Below, piece after piece: positions 28,718 through 38,885 of a stretch of 64,000 nucleotides of DNA. The notes below the pieces were generated by a model. It saw only the letters and a program-made list of their open reading frames with translations. It searched no databases and was not told the DNA's origin. Within the stretch, counting starts at the first letter, position 1. Every line of letters starts with the position of its first letter. Origin of the DNA: Rhizobacter sp. Root404 (GTDB lineage: Bacteria; Pseudomonadota; Gammaproteobacteria; Burkholderiales; Burkholderiaceae_C); contig NZ_LMDS01000001.1 of the NCBI RefSeq assembly GCF_001425865.1, positions 375,321 through 439,320 on the forward strand, in the 5' to 3' direction. The position numbers were made by a program, and so were the translations under genes.

Positions 28718-31700
28718 ATGAACGCACCCACTCCGCTGAGCCAGATCACCGCCGCGGCGCACGCCGCGAAGCATGCGCCGCGCCTGCGCGAGATTCCGTA
28801 CAACTACACCTCGTTCTCCGACCGCGAGATCGTGATCCGGCTGCTCGGCGCGCGTGCCTGGGAGGTGCTGAGCCGCCTGCGCGACGAGCGCAACACCGGT
28901 CGGTCGGCACGCATGCTGTACGAGGTGCTCGGCGACATCTGGGTCGTGCAGCGCAACCCGTACCTGCAGGACGACCTGCTCGACAACCCGCGTCGCCGTG
29001 GTCTGCTGATCGATGCGCTGCATCACCGGCTGGGCGAGGTCGAGAAGCGCCGCACACCGGCGGCCGATCCGCAGCGCGACGCGGCGGTCGGCGAATTGCT
29101 GCAGCTGGCGAGTGCCTCGGTCACCGCGTTTGCCGAGCAGTTCGAAGCCGTGGCGGACCTGCGTCGGCGGGCGGCGAAGGTGCTGGGCCGTGTCACCGCC
29201 AAGGACAACATCAAGTTCGACGGTCTGAGCCGCGTGTCGCACGTGACCGATGCGACCGACTGGCGGGTCGAATACCCCTTTGTCGTGCTGACGCCGGACA
29301 CCGAGGCCGAGATGGCCGGCCTCGTGAAGGGCTGCGTCGAACTCGGGCTGACGATCATCCCGCGCGGCGGCGGTACCGGCTACACCGGTGGCGCGATCCC
29401 GCTGACGTGGAACAGCGCGGTGATCAACACCGAGAAGCTGGAGGCGATGACCGAGGTCGAGATGCGGACGCTGCCCGGCATGGACCGCGAGGTCGCGACC
29501 ATCTGGACCGAGGCCGGCGTCGTCACGCAACGCGTCGCCGATGCGGCCGAGCGCGGCGGCTTCGTGTTCGCGGTCGACCCCACGTCGGCCGAGGCCTCGT
29601 GCATCGGCGGCAACGTGGCGATGAACGCGGGCGGCAAGAAGGCCGTGCTGTGGGGCACCGCGCTCGACAACCTGGCGTCGTGGCGCATGGTCACGCCCGA
29701 GGCCAAGTGGCTCGAGATCACGCGGCTGAACCACAACATGGGCAAGATCCATGATGTCGACGTGGCCAGCTTCGAGTTGCGCTACTTCGATGCCTCGGGC
29801 AAGACGCTGGAGCGCACCGAGCAGCTCGAGATCCCGGGTCGCGTCTTCCGCAAGGAAGGCCTCGGCAAGGACGTGACCGACAAGTTCCTCGCCGGCCTGC
29901 CGGGCATCCAGAAGGAAGGCTGCGACGGCCTGATCACCAGCGCACGCTGGGTCGTGCACAAGATGCCGGCGCACACCCGCACGGTGTGCCTCGAGTTCTT
30001 CGGCAACGCCAAGGACGCGGTGCCGTCGATCGTCGACATCAAGGACTTCATGTTCGCCGAGGCCAAGCGGGGCGGCGCGATTTTGGCCGGCCTGGAACAC
30101 CTCGACGACCGCTACCTGAAGGCGGTCGGCTACGCGACCAAGAGCAAGCGCGGCGGTCTGCCGAAGATGGTGCTGTTCGGTGACATCGCCGGCGACGACG
30201 CCGACGTGGTCGCCCGCGCCACGAGCGAGGTCGTGCGCCTGGCCAACGGGCGCGCCGGCGAGGGCTTCGTCGCGATCAGCCCCGAGGCGCGCAAGAAGTT
30301 CTGGCTCGACCGCAAGCGCACCGCCGCGATCAGCAAGCACACGAACGCGTTCAAGGTGAACGAGGACGTGGTGATCCCGCTGCCGCGGATGGGCGAGTAC
30401 ACCGAGGGCATCGAGCGCATCAACATCGAGCTCAGCCTGCGCAACAAGCTCGCGCTGGTCGAGGCGCTCGAGGCGTTCTTCGAGAAGGGCGACCTGCCGC
30501 TGGGCAAGAGCGACGACGCCGGCGAGATCGCGTCGGCTGAACTGCTCGAAGACCGGGTGCAGCAGGCGCTCTCCCTGATCCGCGAGGTCGGTGCCGAATG
30601 GCAGCACTGGCTGACGCACCTCGACGTGAAGGAGCCGAACGCGACACGCACGTATTTCGAGGAACTGCAGGATCATTCGCTGCGCGCGTCGTGGAAGACG
30701 CAGATCCGCGCGCCGCTGCAGAGCATCTTCGCCGGCGCGGCGCTGAAGCCCATCGTCGACGAGTGCCAGAAGATCCACGGTCAGGTGCTGAAGGGCCGGG
30801 TCTGGGTCGCGCTGCACATGCACGCTGGCGATGGCAACGTGCACACCAACATCCCGGTGAACTCGGACAACTACGAGATGCTGCAGACCGCGCACGAGGC
30901 GGTCGCGCGCATCATGAAGCTCGCGCGCAGTCTCGACGGCGTGATCTCGGGCGAGCACGGCATCGGCATCACGAAGCTCGAGTTCCTCACCGAAGCGGAG
31001 ATGGCGGAGTTCACCGCGTACAAGTTGCGCGTCGACCCGGAAGGCCGCTTCAACAAGGGCAAGCTGCTGCGCGGCGAAGGTTTGAAGGCCGACCTGACCA
31101 ATGCTTACACGCCGAGCTTCGGCCTGATGGGCCACGAGTCGCTGATCATGCAGCGCAGCGACATCGGCGAGATCGCCAATTCGGTGAAGGACTGCCTGCG
31201 CTGCGGCAAGTGCAAGCCGGTGTGCGCCACGCACGTGCCGCGCGCGAACCTGCTCTACAGCCCGCGCAACAAGATCCTCGCGACCTCGCTGCTGGTCGAG
31301 GCGTTCTTGTACGAAGAGCAGACGCGCCGCGGCGTCAGCATCAAGCACTGGGAGGAGTTCGAGGACGTCGCGGACCACTGCACCGTCTGCCACAAGTGCC
31401 TGAGCCCGTGCCCGGTGAACATCGACTTCGGCGACGTGTCGATGAACATGCGCAACCTGTTGACCAAGATGGGCAAGAAGAGCTTCCGCCCCGGCAACAA
31501 GATGGCGATGATGTTCCTGAACGCGACCAATCCCGAGACGATCAAGATGCTGCGCGTCGGCATGGTCGGCATCGGCTTCAAGGCCCAGCGCATCGCGAAC
31601 AACCTGCTGCGCGGCCTGGCGAACAAGCAGACGGCCGCGCCACCGTCCACGGTCGGCACCGCGCCGATCAAGGAACAGGTCATCCACTTCATCAACAAGA

Positions 31701-32611
31701 AGATGCCGGGCGGCCTGCCGAAGAAGACCGCACGAGCGCTACTGGACATCGAGGACAAGGACTACGTCCCGATCATCCGCGACCCGAAGACGACGACCAG
31801 CGAGACCGAGGCCGTCTTCTACTTCCCGGGCTGCGGCTCGGAGCGCTTGTTCTCGCAGGTGGGTCTGGCGACACAGGCGATGCTCTGGCACGCCGGCGTG
31901 CAGACGGTGCTGCCGCCCGGGTACCTTTGCTGCGGCTACCCGCAGCGCGGCTCGGGCCAGTTCGACAAGGCCGAGAAGATCATCACCGACAACCGCGTAC
32001 TGTTCCACCGCGTCGCGAACACGCTGAACTACCTCGACATCAAGACCGTGGTGGTCAGCTGCGGCACCTGCTACGACCAGCTGCAGGGCTACCAGTTCGA
32101 CAAGATCTTCCCGGGCTGCCGGATCATCGACATCCACGAGTACCTGCTCGAGAAAGGCATCACGCTCGGGGCGGCCTCCGGTGGCGGCTACCTGTACCAC
32201 GACCCGTGCCACACGCCGATGAAGCTGCAGGAGCCGATGAAGACGGTCAAGGCGCTGGTCGGGCCCAACGTGCGCGAGAGCAAGCGCTGCTGCGGCGAAA
32301 GCGGCACGCTCGGCGTGACGCGCCCCGACATTTCCACCCAGGTCCGATTCCGCAAGGAAGAGGAATTGCGCAAGGACGAAGCCGCGCTGCGCGCGACCGG
32401 CGCCGTTGCCGAGAAGGGGCCGGTCAAGATCCTCACGTCCTGCCCGAGTTGCCTCCAGGGCCTGTCGCGCTACACCGGCGACCTGACCAACGGCCTGCTC
32501 GAGGCCGACTACATCGTGGTCGAGATGGCGAACCAGATTCTCGGTGCGGACTGGATGCCGGATTACGTGGAGCGCGCGAACGACGGGGGGATCGAGCGGG
32601 TGCTGGTTTAA
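28718..32611 (+). CDS. Giant FAD-linked/Fe-S/CCG-domain oxidoreductase (DUF3683 type)
   Basis: This 1297-residue flavoprotein fuses four modules. There is an N-terminal DUF3683-like region (about 1-170). An FAD-binding PCMH/GlcD-type dehydrogenase domain follows ([15 protein letters not shown] near 213-228, and [14 protein letters not shown] and [12 protein letters not shown] in the C-terminal flavin half). A two-cluster ferredoxin-like segment has [17 protein letters not shown] and [14 protein letters not shown]. Two CCG repeats ([12 protein letters not shown] and [11 protein letters not shown]) resemble the heterodisulfide-reductase and LutA/GlcF type. The layout indicates oxidation of a 2-hydroxy acid (lactate, glycolate or 2-hydroxyglutarate) with electrons passed to quinone. 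The substrate is not decided by sequence. It is a stand-alone gene, divergent from ugpB. Confidence 0.88.
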   Translation: MNAPTPLSQITAAAHAAKHAPRLREIPYNYTSFSDREIVIRLLGARAWEVLSRLRDERNTGRSARMLYEVLGDIWVVQRNPYLQDDLLDNPRRRGLLIDALHHRLGEVEKRRTPAADPQRDAAVGELLQLASASVTAFAEQFEAVADLRRRAAKVLGRVTAKDNIKFDGLSRVSHVTDATDWRVEYPFVVLTPDTEAEMAGLVKGCVELGLTIIPRGGGTGYTGGAIPLTWNSAVINTEKLEAMTEVEMRTLPGMDREVATIWTEAGVVTQRVADAAERGGFVFAVDPTSAEASCIGGNVAMNAGGKKAVLWGTALDNLASWRMVTPEAKWLEITRLNHNMGKIHDVDVASFELRYFDASGKTLERTEQLEIPGRVFRKEGLGKDVTDKFLAGLPGIQKEGCDGLITSARWVVHKMPAHTRTVCLEFFGNAKDAVPSIVDIKDFMFAEAKRGGAILAGLEHLDDRYLKAVGYATKSKRGGLPKMVLFGDIAGDDADVVARATSEVVRLANGRAGEGFVAISPEARKKFWLDRKRTAAISKHTNAFKVNEDVVIPLPRMGEYTEGIERINIELSLRNKLALVEALEAFFEKGDLPLGKSDDAGEIASAELLEDRVQQALSLIREVGAEWQHWLTHLDVKEPNATRTYFEELQDHSLRASWKTQIRAPLQSIFAGAALKPIVDECQKIHGQVLKGRVWVALHMHAGDGNVHTNIPVNSDNYEMLQTAHEAVARIMKLARSLDGVISGEHGIGITKLEFLTEAEMAEFTAYKLRVDPEGRFNKGKLLRGEGLKADLTNAYTPSFGLMGHESLIMQRSDIGEIANSVKDCLRCGKCKPVCATHVPRANLLYSPRNKILATSLLVEAFLYEEQTRRGVSIKHWEEFEDVADHCTVCHKCLSPCPVNIDFGDVSMNMRNLLTKMGKKSFRPGNKMAMMFLNATNPETIKMLRVGMVGIGFKAQRIANNLLRGLANKQTAAPPSTVGTAPIKEQVIHFINKKMPGGLPKKTARALLDIEDKDYVPIIRDPKTTTSETEAVFYFPGCGSERLFSQVGLATQAMLWHAGVQTVLPPGYLCCGYPQRGSGQFDKAEKIITDNRVLFHRVANTLNYLDIKTVVVSCGTCYDQLQGYQFDKIFPGCRIIDIHEYLLEKGITLGAASGGGYLYHDPCHTPMKLQEPMKTVKALVGPNVRESKRCCGESGTLGVTRPDISTQVRFRKEEELRKDEAALRATGAVAEKGPVKILTSCPSCLQGLSRYTGDLTNGLLEADYIVVEMANQILGADWMPDYVERANDGGIERVLV

Positions 32612-32696
32612 GGGGCTGCGTGGTCGGGGATCGGGCGGGTGCGCACCACTGCACGGGATTCGCCGGATGTCGCCGCGATCTCCCACCCTGCGTCGA

Positions 32697-32702
32697 TATA
32701 CT
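32697..32702 (+). promoter_or_regulatory. Candidate -10 box for the acylation operon
   Basis: TATACT lies 42 bases before the preferred start GTG 32739. Transcription from about 32709 would leave a 30-base leader containing TTAGGA. No clear -35 hexamer is seen. If correct, the upstream ATG at 32706 would precede the transcript. Confidence 0.35.
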
Positions 32703-32738
32703 CAAATGCTCAATGAATTCAGCAGGTTAGGAACGCGT

Positions 32739-33617
32739 GTGACTCCAGTATTGCCTATCGACGTTGCGGACGGACTCAAGCTCGACCCGGCCCGGGCGCG
32801 CCAGATCGGCGAGTCGCTGTCGAGCGACTACTGTTTCGCTGAGCCGTTCCCTCACATCGTGCTCGAGAACTTCCTGCCGCCGGAGCTTCTGTATGGGTTG
32901 CTCGAGCACTTCCCACAGGACAAGTTGGCATCAGACGTGGTGTTCGACGCAGGCTATGCGGGTCATCACAAGCGTCAGATCCTGCCGGCCGATTGCGATG
33001 ACTACTGCCGCCGAGCGTTCGACTTCTTCAATTCGCAGCCCTTTCTGGAGTTTCTCGAGGGGCTCTCGTCGATGGAGGGCCTGCTTCCCGACCCGTACTT
33101 CGTCGGCGGCGGCTTTCATGAGATCGGTCGCGGCGGCAAGCTGGGCATCCACGCCGATTTCCGGATCAACAATCGCCTGCACCTCAGCCGGCGGATGAAC
33201 GTGATCATCTACCTGAACGAGAACTGGTGCGACGAGTACAACGGTTCACTTGAACTGTGGAGCCGCGACATGAAAGCCAAGGTCAAAAGCGTGGCGCCGA
33301 TCTTTAATCGCTGCGTGATCTTCAATACCGACGCCGATTCGTACCACGGTCATCCCGATCCGCTCACGACGCCCGACGGGGTGCTTCGCCGGTCTGTCGC
33401 GCTTTACTACTACACGGCGTCGAAGGCGATCTACGAGGAGGTGCCCAATCTGTCGACGATGTACGCGGCGCGCCCCGGCGATGACGCGCAGATCCGTCGC
33501 GAGGCCGCTGCGCTGCGCCGCGATCAGTATCTGGCGCAGTGGGTGCCGCCCGCGGTGCTGCGCTACTCGCGTGGTGTGATGCGGCGGGTGCGAAGGCTGG
33601 GCGGTCAGAAGGCCTGA
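32739..33617 (+). CDS. 2-oxoglutarate/Fe(II)-dependent oxygenase
   Basis: This cytoplasmic dioxygenase has about 292 residues. The iron-binding facial triad is visible as His138 and Asp140 in GIHADFRIN and His203 or His205 in DSYHGHPDP, followed by Arg217/Arg218 for 2-oxoglutarate. The domain resembles prolyl-4-hydroxylase-like enzymes of glycan and secondary-metabolite clusters. I prefer GTG 32739 because TTAGGA lies 6-8 bases upstream; ATG 32706 is in frame but has no ribosome site. The stop is 2 bp from the FkbH start, so it belongs to the acylation operon. It could hydroxylate the carrier-bound acyl group, a sugar, or a peptide. Confidence 0.82.
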   Translation: MTPVLPIDVADGLKLDPARARQIGESLSSDYCFAEPFPHIVLENFLPPELLYGLLEHFPQDKLASDVVFDAGYAGHHKRQILPADCDDYCRRAFDFFNSQPFLEFLEGLSSMEGLLPDPYFVGGGFHEIGRGGKLGIHADFRINNRLHLSRRMNVIIYLNENWCDEYNGSLELWSRDMKAKVKSVAPIFNRCVIFNTDADSYHGHPDPLTTPDGVLRRSVALYYYTASKAIYEEVPNLSTMYAARPGDDAQIRREAAALRRDQYLAQWVPPAVLRYSRGVMRRVRRLGGQKA

Positions 33618-33619
33618 TC

Positions 33620-35551
33620 ATGACCCTGTCGTTGCCCGCATTGCTTGAATCGTTCATCACCGCTACCTCACCCGCCGATCGAGACGCGCATGCCACATCC
33701 CTCGTGACGGGGATTCGGGAGGCCATCAAGAAGGAAGATTGGCGGGCAGCCACGGAGACTCTGCGAAAGGCAGCGGATCCCCGTCTCGACTTCACGACCG
33801 CTCAGGCGCTGGCGCGTCTGCTCAAACGGTTGACGTTGGCGGGTCATGCCGGCGCCGCCCCGAAGCGCGTGGCGGTGCTCAGCAGCTTCACCGTCGACCA
33901 ACTGGTGCCCATGATCGAACTCTTCGGCTTTGCCGCGGGGGTGCCGTTTCGAATTCATCAGGTGCCCTATGGCACTTTTCGTCAGGAGATCCTCGACCCG
34001 GGATCGGAGCTTTCGGAATTCGCGCCGCAGTTCGTTTTTCTCGCGACCAACTCTCGGGACCTCATGCATGTTCCGACATTGCATTCGGACCGCGATGCGG
34101 TGGAGCAGGCCGTGGAGAGAGAGTACGCAGAGTGGGATGCCCTCTGGTCTGTCGCGCATCAACGGTGGGCATGCCAGGTCATCCAGAACAACTTCGAGTT
34201 GCCGCCGGTGCGGGCGCTCGACAACCACGAGATCCGTCACCCCGCCAGCTTCGCGGGCTTCGTGACTCGGGTCAATCTGGCCTTGGCCGATCGCGCGCCG
34301 TCGTTCGTGACGATCCATGATGTCGACCACCTAGCGTCGCGATTCGGCCGCCTTCATTGGGCTGATCCGCGCCACTACCAAGTGGCCAAGTTCCCGTGCG
34401 CTCCGGAGGCGCAGGTGGACTACGCCCACAGTGTCGCGTCCCTTGTTGTTTCGTCGGCTGGCCTGGCGAAGAAGTGTCTGGTCCTCGATCTGGACAACAC
34501 GCTTTGGGGCGGCGTGATCGGTGACGATGGGCTCGGCGGAATACAACTTGGACAAGGAAATCCGGAGGGGGAGGCGTTTTCTTCCTTTCAACAGTACGCG
34601 CTGTCCTTGCGCCAACGCGGCGTCATTCTCGCGGTGTGCAGCAAGAACGACGAGCACAACGCGAAAGAGCCCTTCGAACGCCACTCCGAAATGGTGCTCG
34701 GGCTAGAAGACATCTCGTGCTTCGTCGCGAACTGGAATGACAAGGCCAGCAATCTGCGCGTCATTGCCCAGCGACTGAACATCGGGCTCGATTCGCTGGT
34801 GTTCGTCGACGACAACCCGGCGGAGCGGGCGATCGTTCGCCAGCTCGTCCCGGAAGTCAGTGTGCCCGAGATGCCGGTCGATCCTGCCGGTTACGTGTAT
34901 GCGCTAGAGGGACATCGATACTTCCAGACGCTCTTCCTCGAGGCTGAAGATTTCAAGCGCACCGACTTCTACCGCGCCAATGCCGAGCGGGAGATGTTGC
35001 TTCAGGCCACGCCTGGCGACATCGGCGGGTACCTGGCGTCGCTGCGGATGACCTCGCGCCTAGCGTCGATCGACGAGCACACGGTCGACCGCTGCACGCA
35101 ACTGATCAACAAATCCAACCAGTTCAACCTCACGACGCGCCGTTATTCTGTGGCCGAGGTGTTGGCCAGGTCCGGTGACCCCGAATGGGTCACGGTCAGC
35201 GCCACACTCGCGGACCGCTTTGGCGACAACGGTTTGATCAGCGTCGCAATGGCCCGCGCCGAAACGGATGCGCTTCGCATCGACACGTGGCTGATGAGTT
35301 GTCGCGTCCTCAAGCGCGGCGTTGAACGTCAAATGCTGAACCATCTGGCCGAGCAAGCGCGTCAACGTGGTTTGCGACGCCTGGAGGGCGAATACATCCC
35401 GTCGGCAAAGAACAGCATGGTGGCGCGGCATTATGAAGAACTGGGCTTTCGGCCAAACGGCAACAGCGCAGAGGGGTCGACGCTTTGGGAGCTCGAACTC
35501 TCCGCGTGGCAACCGTTAACCACGCATATCGAGGTACTGCGCGATGAGTGA
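33620..35551 (+). CDS. FkbH-like HAD-family protein with C-terminal acyltransferase-like domain
   Basis: FkbH-type enzymes dephosphorylate 1,3-bisphosphoglycerate and load the glyceryl unit onto an acyl carrier protein. The 643-residue protein has an N-terminal SGNH-like region (about 80-270, VAVLSSFTVDQLVPMIELFG). The HAD domain has nucleophile Asp290 and Asp292 in CLVLDLDNTLWGGVIGDDG, then VCSKNDEHNAKEPF and the metal-binding FVDDNPAERA. The C-terminal part resembles a GNAT fold (LEGEYIPSAKNSMVARHYEELGF), as in other FkbH proteins. It overlaps the carrier-protein gene by 8 bp. Base use here is visibly less GC-rich than in the flanking housekeeping genes. Confidence 0.88.
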   Translation: MTLSLPALLESFITATSPADRDAHATSLVTGIREAIKKEDWRAATETLRKAADPRLDFTTAQALARLLKRLTLAGHAGAAPKRVAVLSSFTVDQLVPMIELFGFAAGVPFRIHQVPYGTFRQEILDPGSELSEFAPQFVFLATNSRDLMHVPTLHSDRDAVEQAVEREYAEWDALWSVAHQRWACQVIQNNFELPPVRALDNHEIRHPASFAGFVTRVNLALADRAPSFVTIHDVDHLASRFGRLHWADPRHYQVAKFPCAPEAQVDYAHSVASLVVSSAGLAKKCLVLDLDNTLWGGVIGDDGLGGIQLGQGNPEGEAFSSFQQYALSLRQRGVILAVCSKNDEHNAKEPFERHSEMVLGLEDISCFVANWNDKASNLRVIAQRLNIGLDSLVFVDDNPAERAIVRQLVPEVSVPEMPVDPAGYVYALEGHRYFQTLFLEAEDFKRTDFYRANAEREMLLQATPGDIGGYLASLRMTSRLASIDEHTVDRCTQLINKSNQFNLTTRRYSVAEVLARSGDPEWVTVSATLADRFGDNGLISVAMARAETDALRIDTWLMSCRVLKRGVERQMLNHLAEQARQRGLRRLEGEYIPSAKNSMVARHYEELGFRPNGNSAEGSTLWELELSAWQPLTTHIEVLRDE

Positions 35552-35801
35552 AACGATGAAGCAGGTGCAGGACGTCCTTCGGAATGTCTTCGACGACGAC
35601 GAGTTGACGATCGAACCGGCGACGACTTCGGCTGACATCGATGGGTGGGATTCCATGATGCACATCAACGTGATCATCGCAGTCGAGCGCAAGTTCGGCG
35701 TCCGATTCGCGGCTGCCGAGAGCAATGCGATCAAGGAGCCGGGGCAGAACCTGGGCACGTTCTGTGCGTTGGTCGATCGAAAGCTCGCGGCCAAGGCATG
35801 A
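35544..35801 (+). CDS. Acyl carrier protein
   Basis: This free-standing carrier protein has 85 residues. Ser37 in DGWDSMMHINVI is the phosphopantetheine site, in the form used by carriers of FkbH and D-alanine-type systems (DS followed by Met rather than Leu). It should receive an acyl or glyceryl group from FkbH and hand it to the MBOAT acyltransferase. It overlaps the FkbH gene by 8 bp and the MBOAT gene by 4 bp (ATGA), so all three are translationally coupled. Confidence 0.9.
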   Translation: MSETMKQVQDVLRNVFDDDELTIEPATTSADIDGWDSMMHINVIIAVERKFGVRFAAAESNAIKEPGQNLGTFCALVDRKLAAKA

Positions 35802-37078
35802 GTGTTTCGAGTATCGCGTTCATCACTCTGGTCCTTCTGCTTGGTGCGATCTACTTTTGCGTTCCGGGTCGCACAGCCCGGCAGTTGATCTTCGCGTCGA
35901 CCAACGCCGGCATCTTTCTGTGGGCAAGTTATATCGGCGATCAGCCGCCCAGCGCGTGGACGCTCCTCGTGTTGTCCGCCTTCCTCTTGTCCGGCTACGT
36001 CGTGGCGGTGTGGTTGCGGCGGGTGCCGAGCGCGATCGGAATCGGCCTCTATGTGGCGTTGCTGACAGGCACATTCGTCTTTCTCAAGAAGTACACGGCG
36101 TTGGAACTCGTGCTGCCGAGCGGTTGGCTGAATCACCCCATCTCGATCGTCGGGCTCAGCTACATGCTCTTTCGGCAGATCCACTTCGTGGTGGACTCAG
36201 CGCAAGGACAAATCGAGGCGCCGACGCTTTGGACCTATTTGAACTACCAGACCAATTTCACCACGTTGCTGGCTGGTCCCATCCAGCGCTACCAGGATTT
36301 CGCGCGCGAGTGGGATCGCTCCGCGCCCATGGATTTGGATGCTCGAGAGCGGCTTTTGGTTTACCAGCGCATCTTCTTGGGCGTGATCAAGGTAGTGATC
36401 TTCGCAACGGCATGCACAGCCATCTACGAAGCCTCGTACGTAGCACTGCTTCGCGTGCTTGGCGACGGCGCGCAGGGGGGAACCTCGCGCTTATACCTGG
36501 CGCGCCAGTTCCTCGCGATGTTTTATGCGTATCCGGCGTTCGTCTATTTCAATTTCTCGGGGTATTGCGACATCGTGATCGGTGCAGCCGCGTTGCTCGG
36601 AATGCGCCTGCCCGAGAACTTCGATCGCCCCTATGTCTCACGAAATATGATCGACTTCTGGACCCGGCAGCACATGACGCTGAGTTTCTGGATCCGCGAC
36701 TATCTTTTCACGCCGATGTACAAGTTCATCGTCGAGCGACGCGCGACGCTGGCGCAACCAGCAGCGTACGGCTGCTACTTCGTGGCGTTCCTGCTGGCCG
36801 GCATCTGGCACGGCAGCACGATGAACTTCGTCGTGTTCGGACTGTTGCACGGGTTCGGCGTGTCGGTGACGAAAATCTGGGAGGCGTCGATCATTCGCCG
36901 CTCAGGGCGCAAGGGGCTGAAGAAGTACCTTCAGGTTGAGTGGATCAGGTGGGCGGCCATCGTCGTCACGCTGCATTTCGTCTGCTTCGCCTTCATCTTC
37001 TTCACACCTGATCTGCATGACAAGGTGCTCGTGCTGAAGGGCGTGGCACAGGGCATCTTCTTGGGAGGGGGGCGATGA
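35798..37078 (+). CDS. MBOAT family membrane O-acyltransferase (DltB/AlgI-like)
   Basis: This integral membrane acyltransferase of 426 residues has about ten helices. The MBOAT signature is present: an active-site His338 in LLAGIWHGSTMNF and the upstream FWTRQHMTLSFWIRDYLFTPMY with His292. In DltB and AlgI such proteins move an acyl group from a cytoplasmic donor to an extracytoplasmic glycan. The carrier protein directly upstream suggests a DltB-like donor route. The downstream 52-residue peptide and SGNH protein recall the DltX and DltD partners. The acceptor is probably a surface polysaccharide, but this is inference. Confidence 0.9.
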   Translation: MSVSSIAFITLVLLLGAIYFCVPGRTARQLIFASTNAGIFLWASYIGDQPPSAWTLLVLSAFLLSGYVVAVWLRRVPSAIGIGLYVALLTGTFVFLKKYTALELVLPSGWLNHPISIVGLSYMLFRQIHFVVDSAQGQIEAPTLWTYLNYQTNFTTLLAGPIQRYQDFAREWDRSAPMDLDARERLLVYQRIFLGVIKVVIFATACTAIYEASYVALLRVLGDGAQGGTSRLYLARQFLAMFYAYPAFVYFNFSGYCDIVIGAAALLGMRLPENFDRPYVSRNMIDFWTRQHMTLSFWIRDYLFTPMYKFIVERRATLAQPAAYGCYFVAFLLAGIWHGSTMNFVVFGLLHGFGVSVTKIWEASIIRRSGRKGLKKYLQVEWIRWAAIVVTLHFVCFAFIFFTPDLHDKVLVLKGVAQGIFLGGGR

Positions 37079-37233
37079 GCGATTCAAACAAGCCGGACTG
37101 GCTGAAACGCTGGCCGATCAAGGTTCGGTCACGTGGCGCTTTGCTCGTGTTCACGTTACTTCTGGCCATGGTGGCCGTGGTCGGCATGGTCTACGTCGGC
37201 CAAGGACAGCTGAACCTGTATCAGGGCTTTTGA
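37075..37233 (+). CDS. Small single-span membrane peptide (52 aa)
   Basis: This short gene is embedded between the MBOAT and SGNH genes. Its ATG overlaps the MBOAT stop (ATGA) and its TGA is 1 bp before the next ATG. The peptide has a basic N-terminus (KPDWLKRWPIKVRSRG), one hydrophobic segment (about residues 22-42, LLVFTLLLAMVAVVGMVYVG) and a short tail ending LNLYQGF. The aromatic C-terminus and position recall DltX, the small partner of DltB whose C-terminal motif enters the acyltransferase tunnel. I see no alignment-grade identity. Perfect packing between two genes and a good TM segment argue that it is expressed. Confidence 0.72.
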   Translation: MSDSNKPDWLKRWPIKVRSRGALLVFTLLLAMVAVVGMVYVGQGQLNLYQGF

Positions 37234-37234
37234 A

Positions 37235-38353
37235 ATGAGTGTCGACGCCCCTGCCTTGCAGACGCCCCGGGCGCCGAGCCTCGCTGCACCGCGCTGGCAG
37301 CAGTTGCGCCTGTCGATTCTGTTTCTTCTGGTGATCGCAACCACTTTTGCGGGCCTCTGCGCACTGTCGAACAGTGCCGCACTGGAGTCAGCGTCGGCCC
37401 GACTGCAATTGGAGCAATGGCAGCGGACGAACGGGTTGTATGCGTACCACCCGCTCTCGAGGGATTCGGGCGAGTACCTGCTCCTGCGAGATATGCCGCG
37501 CGCGGACTTGGCGCGTGCCGGCGTGGTCTACATCGGATCATCGACCCTGCAGCACGCTGTCAAGACCTGGGACCTGCCGGCGGATGCGCGACAACGGGTT
37601 CACAACTTCGCGATCGAATCCGCCAACCTCCGCGAGCAGTACATGTGGGTGCAGTACCTGATGGATCATCGTGGACTGGGACGAGCGGGCAGCGGCAAGA
37701 CATTGGTCATTCTCGGCGTCTCGCACCTCGACACGCGAGACAAGTTGCCTGGCACCCGTGACAGCAAGTTTGTCGACGAACTGTTCGCGCGCTACGGCCT
37801 GTTCGACTATGAGCCCAGTGTCGGCATTTCGCCCAAGCCGCTGTTCCCGCTGCAGCGCCGATTCGTCGAGGAGTCTGCGCGCGCAAGCGGCTTTCTGCAT
37901 CAGCTGCCTACCGATCTGTTCGAGGAGCTTCGCGCCCGAGCGGGGCGAGGTAGCGTGCCATCGCGCCCTCAGTCCGATGAAGACGCCATGAAATTGCAGA
38001 GAGTGTTGATGGGTGGCGATGCGGGCTGGCGCGGTGCGATTCAACACCAGACGGGATTTCTCGAGAAGACCATCCGACTCCTGCAATCACGCGGCATCGA
38101 GGTGCAGGCGGTCGTCTTGCCGATGAAAGCCTTCAACGATCGGCAGCCCTTTGCAGCCGCGTTTTCGGACGCGGCGCGATCGATCTGCGATCGTCTGCAC
38201 GTCCCGCTGAACGACAGTTCGCGCGCGCTGACCGACGCTGAGTTCGCCGACGGCACTCACCTCAACTACGTTGGCCAAACGAAGTTCAGCCCGTTCATGC
38301 TGGCGCCGGCGCTGAAGCACCTCGGGGCCGTGGATATGGTTCCTGTGCGCTAG
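37235..38353 (+). CDS. SGNH/GDSL-like extracytoplasmic protein (DltD/AlgX-like role)
   Basis: The 372-residue protein has one N-terminal anchor (about residues 24-45, LSILFLLVIATTFAGLCALS) and an extracytoplasmic domain of SGNH type. The nucleophile would be Ser102 or Ser103 in VVYIGSSTLQHAV, and the Asp-x-x-His pair is Asp339 and His342 in FADGTHLNYVGQ. In DltD, AlgJ and AlgX such domains complete acyl transfer to the polymer on the outer face of the membrane. It is the last gene of the operon that begins with the 2OG oxygenase. An esterase acting on the same substituent is the alternative. Confidence 0.8.
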   Translation: MSVDAPALQTPRAPSLAAPRWQQLRLSILFLLVIATTFAGLCALSNSAALESASARLQLEQWQRTNGLYAYHPLSRDSGEYLLLRDMPRADLARAGVVYIGSSTLQHAVKTWDLPADARQRVHNFAIESANLREQYMWVQYLMDHRGLGRAGSGKTLVILGVSHLDTRDKLPGTRDSKFVDELFARYGLFDYEPSVGISPKPLFPLQRRFVEESARASGFLHQLPTDLFEELRARAGRGSVPSRPQSDEDAMKLQRVLMGGDAGWRGAIQHQTGFLEKTIRLLQSRGIEVQAVVLPMKAFNDRQPFAAAFSDAARSICDRLHVPLNDSSRALTDAEFADGTHLNYVGQTKFSPFMLAPALKHLGAVDMVPVR

Positions 38354-38455
38354 CCCGACATTCGGTCCAGTTCAAGGCGATGGCATAGCCCTTGGCGCTT
38401 CGAGGGGTCACGGCGTCGTTACACTTACGATCCCGACACATCCGGCGCTTCAGGC

Positions 38456-38875
38456 ATGGCTGGCCTCACCGCGAAAACACTGCAACCGACCTCGATCACC
38501 GTGCACCAGCAATCCCGCGCGCTGGAGGTGAGTTTCGAGGACGGTTCCATGTATCGCATTCCCTTCGAGTTGATGCGGGTGTATTCGCCTTCCGCGGAGG
38601 TCCAGGGTCACGGGCCGGGCCAGGAGGTGCTGCAGACGGGCAAGCGTGACGTCGGCCTGCTGGGCCTCGAACCGATCGGCAACTACGCGGTGCAGCCAAG
38701 CTTCACGGATGGCCACGACACCGGGATTTTTTCCTGGGACTACCTGCACTTCCTCGGCTCGCAGCAGGACGAACTGTGGCGCAAGTACGAAGCTCGGCTC
38801 GCTGCGGCCGGTGTGAGCCGCGATGCGCCGATGCAGACCGCGGCGACCGCGTCTTCCGGCTGCGGCGGTCACTGA
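38456..38875 (+). CDS. DUF971 family protein
   Basis: This small protein of 139 residues matches DUF971, the fold found at the N-terminus of gamma-butyrobetaine hydroxylases. [30 protein letters not shown] and [23 protein letters not shown] are the conserved segments. The tail TASSGCGGH is cysteine- and histidine-containing and may bind metal. The standard betaproteobacterial position is directly upstream of ubiE, 10 bp here. The molecular role is not established. Confidence 0.88.
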   Translation: MAGLTAKTLQPTSITVHQQSRALEVSFEDGSMYRIPFELMRVYSPSAEVQGHGPGQEVLQTGKRDVGLLGLEPIGNYAVQPSFTDGHDTGIFSWDYLHFLGSQQDELWRKYEARLAAAGVSRDAPMQTAATASSGCGGH

Positions 38876-38885
38876 TGGAACTTCG

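Noticed and set aside
28679..31687. A 1002-codon open frame antisense to the giant oxidoreductase
   Set aside because: Arg/His/Asp/Leu-rich shadow frame with no recognisable motif; the plus-strand gene has clear flavin, Fe-S and CCG motifs.
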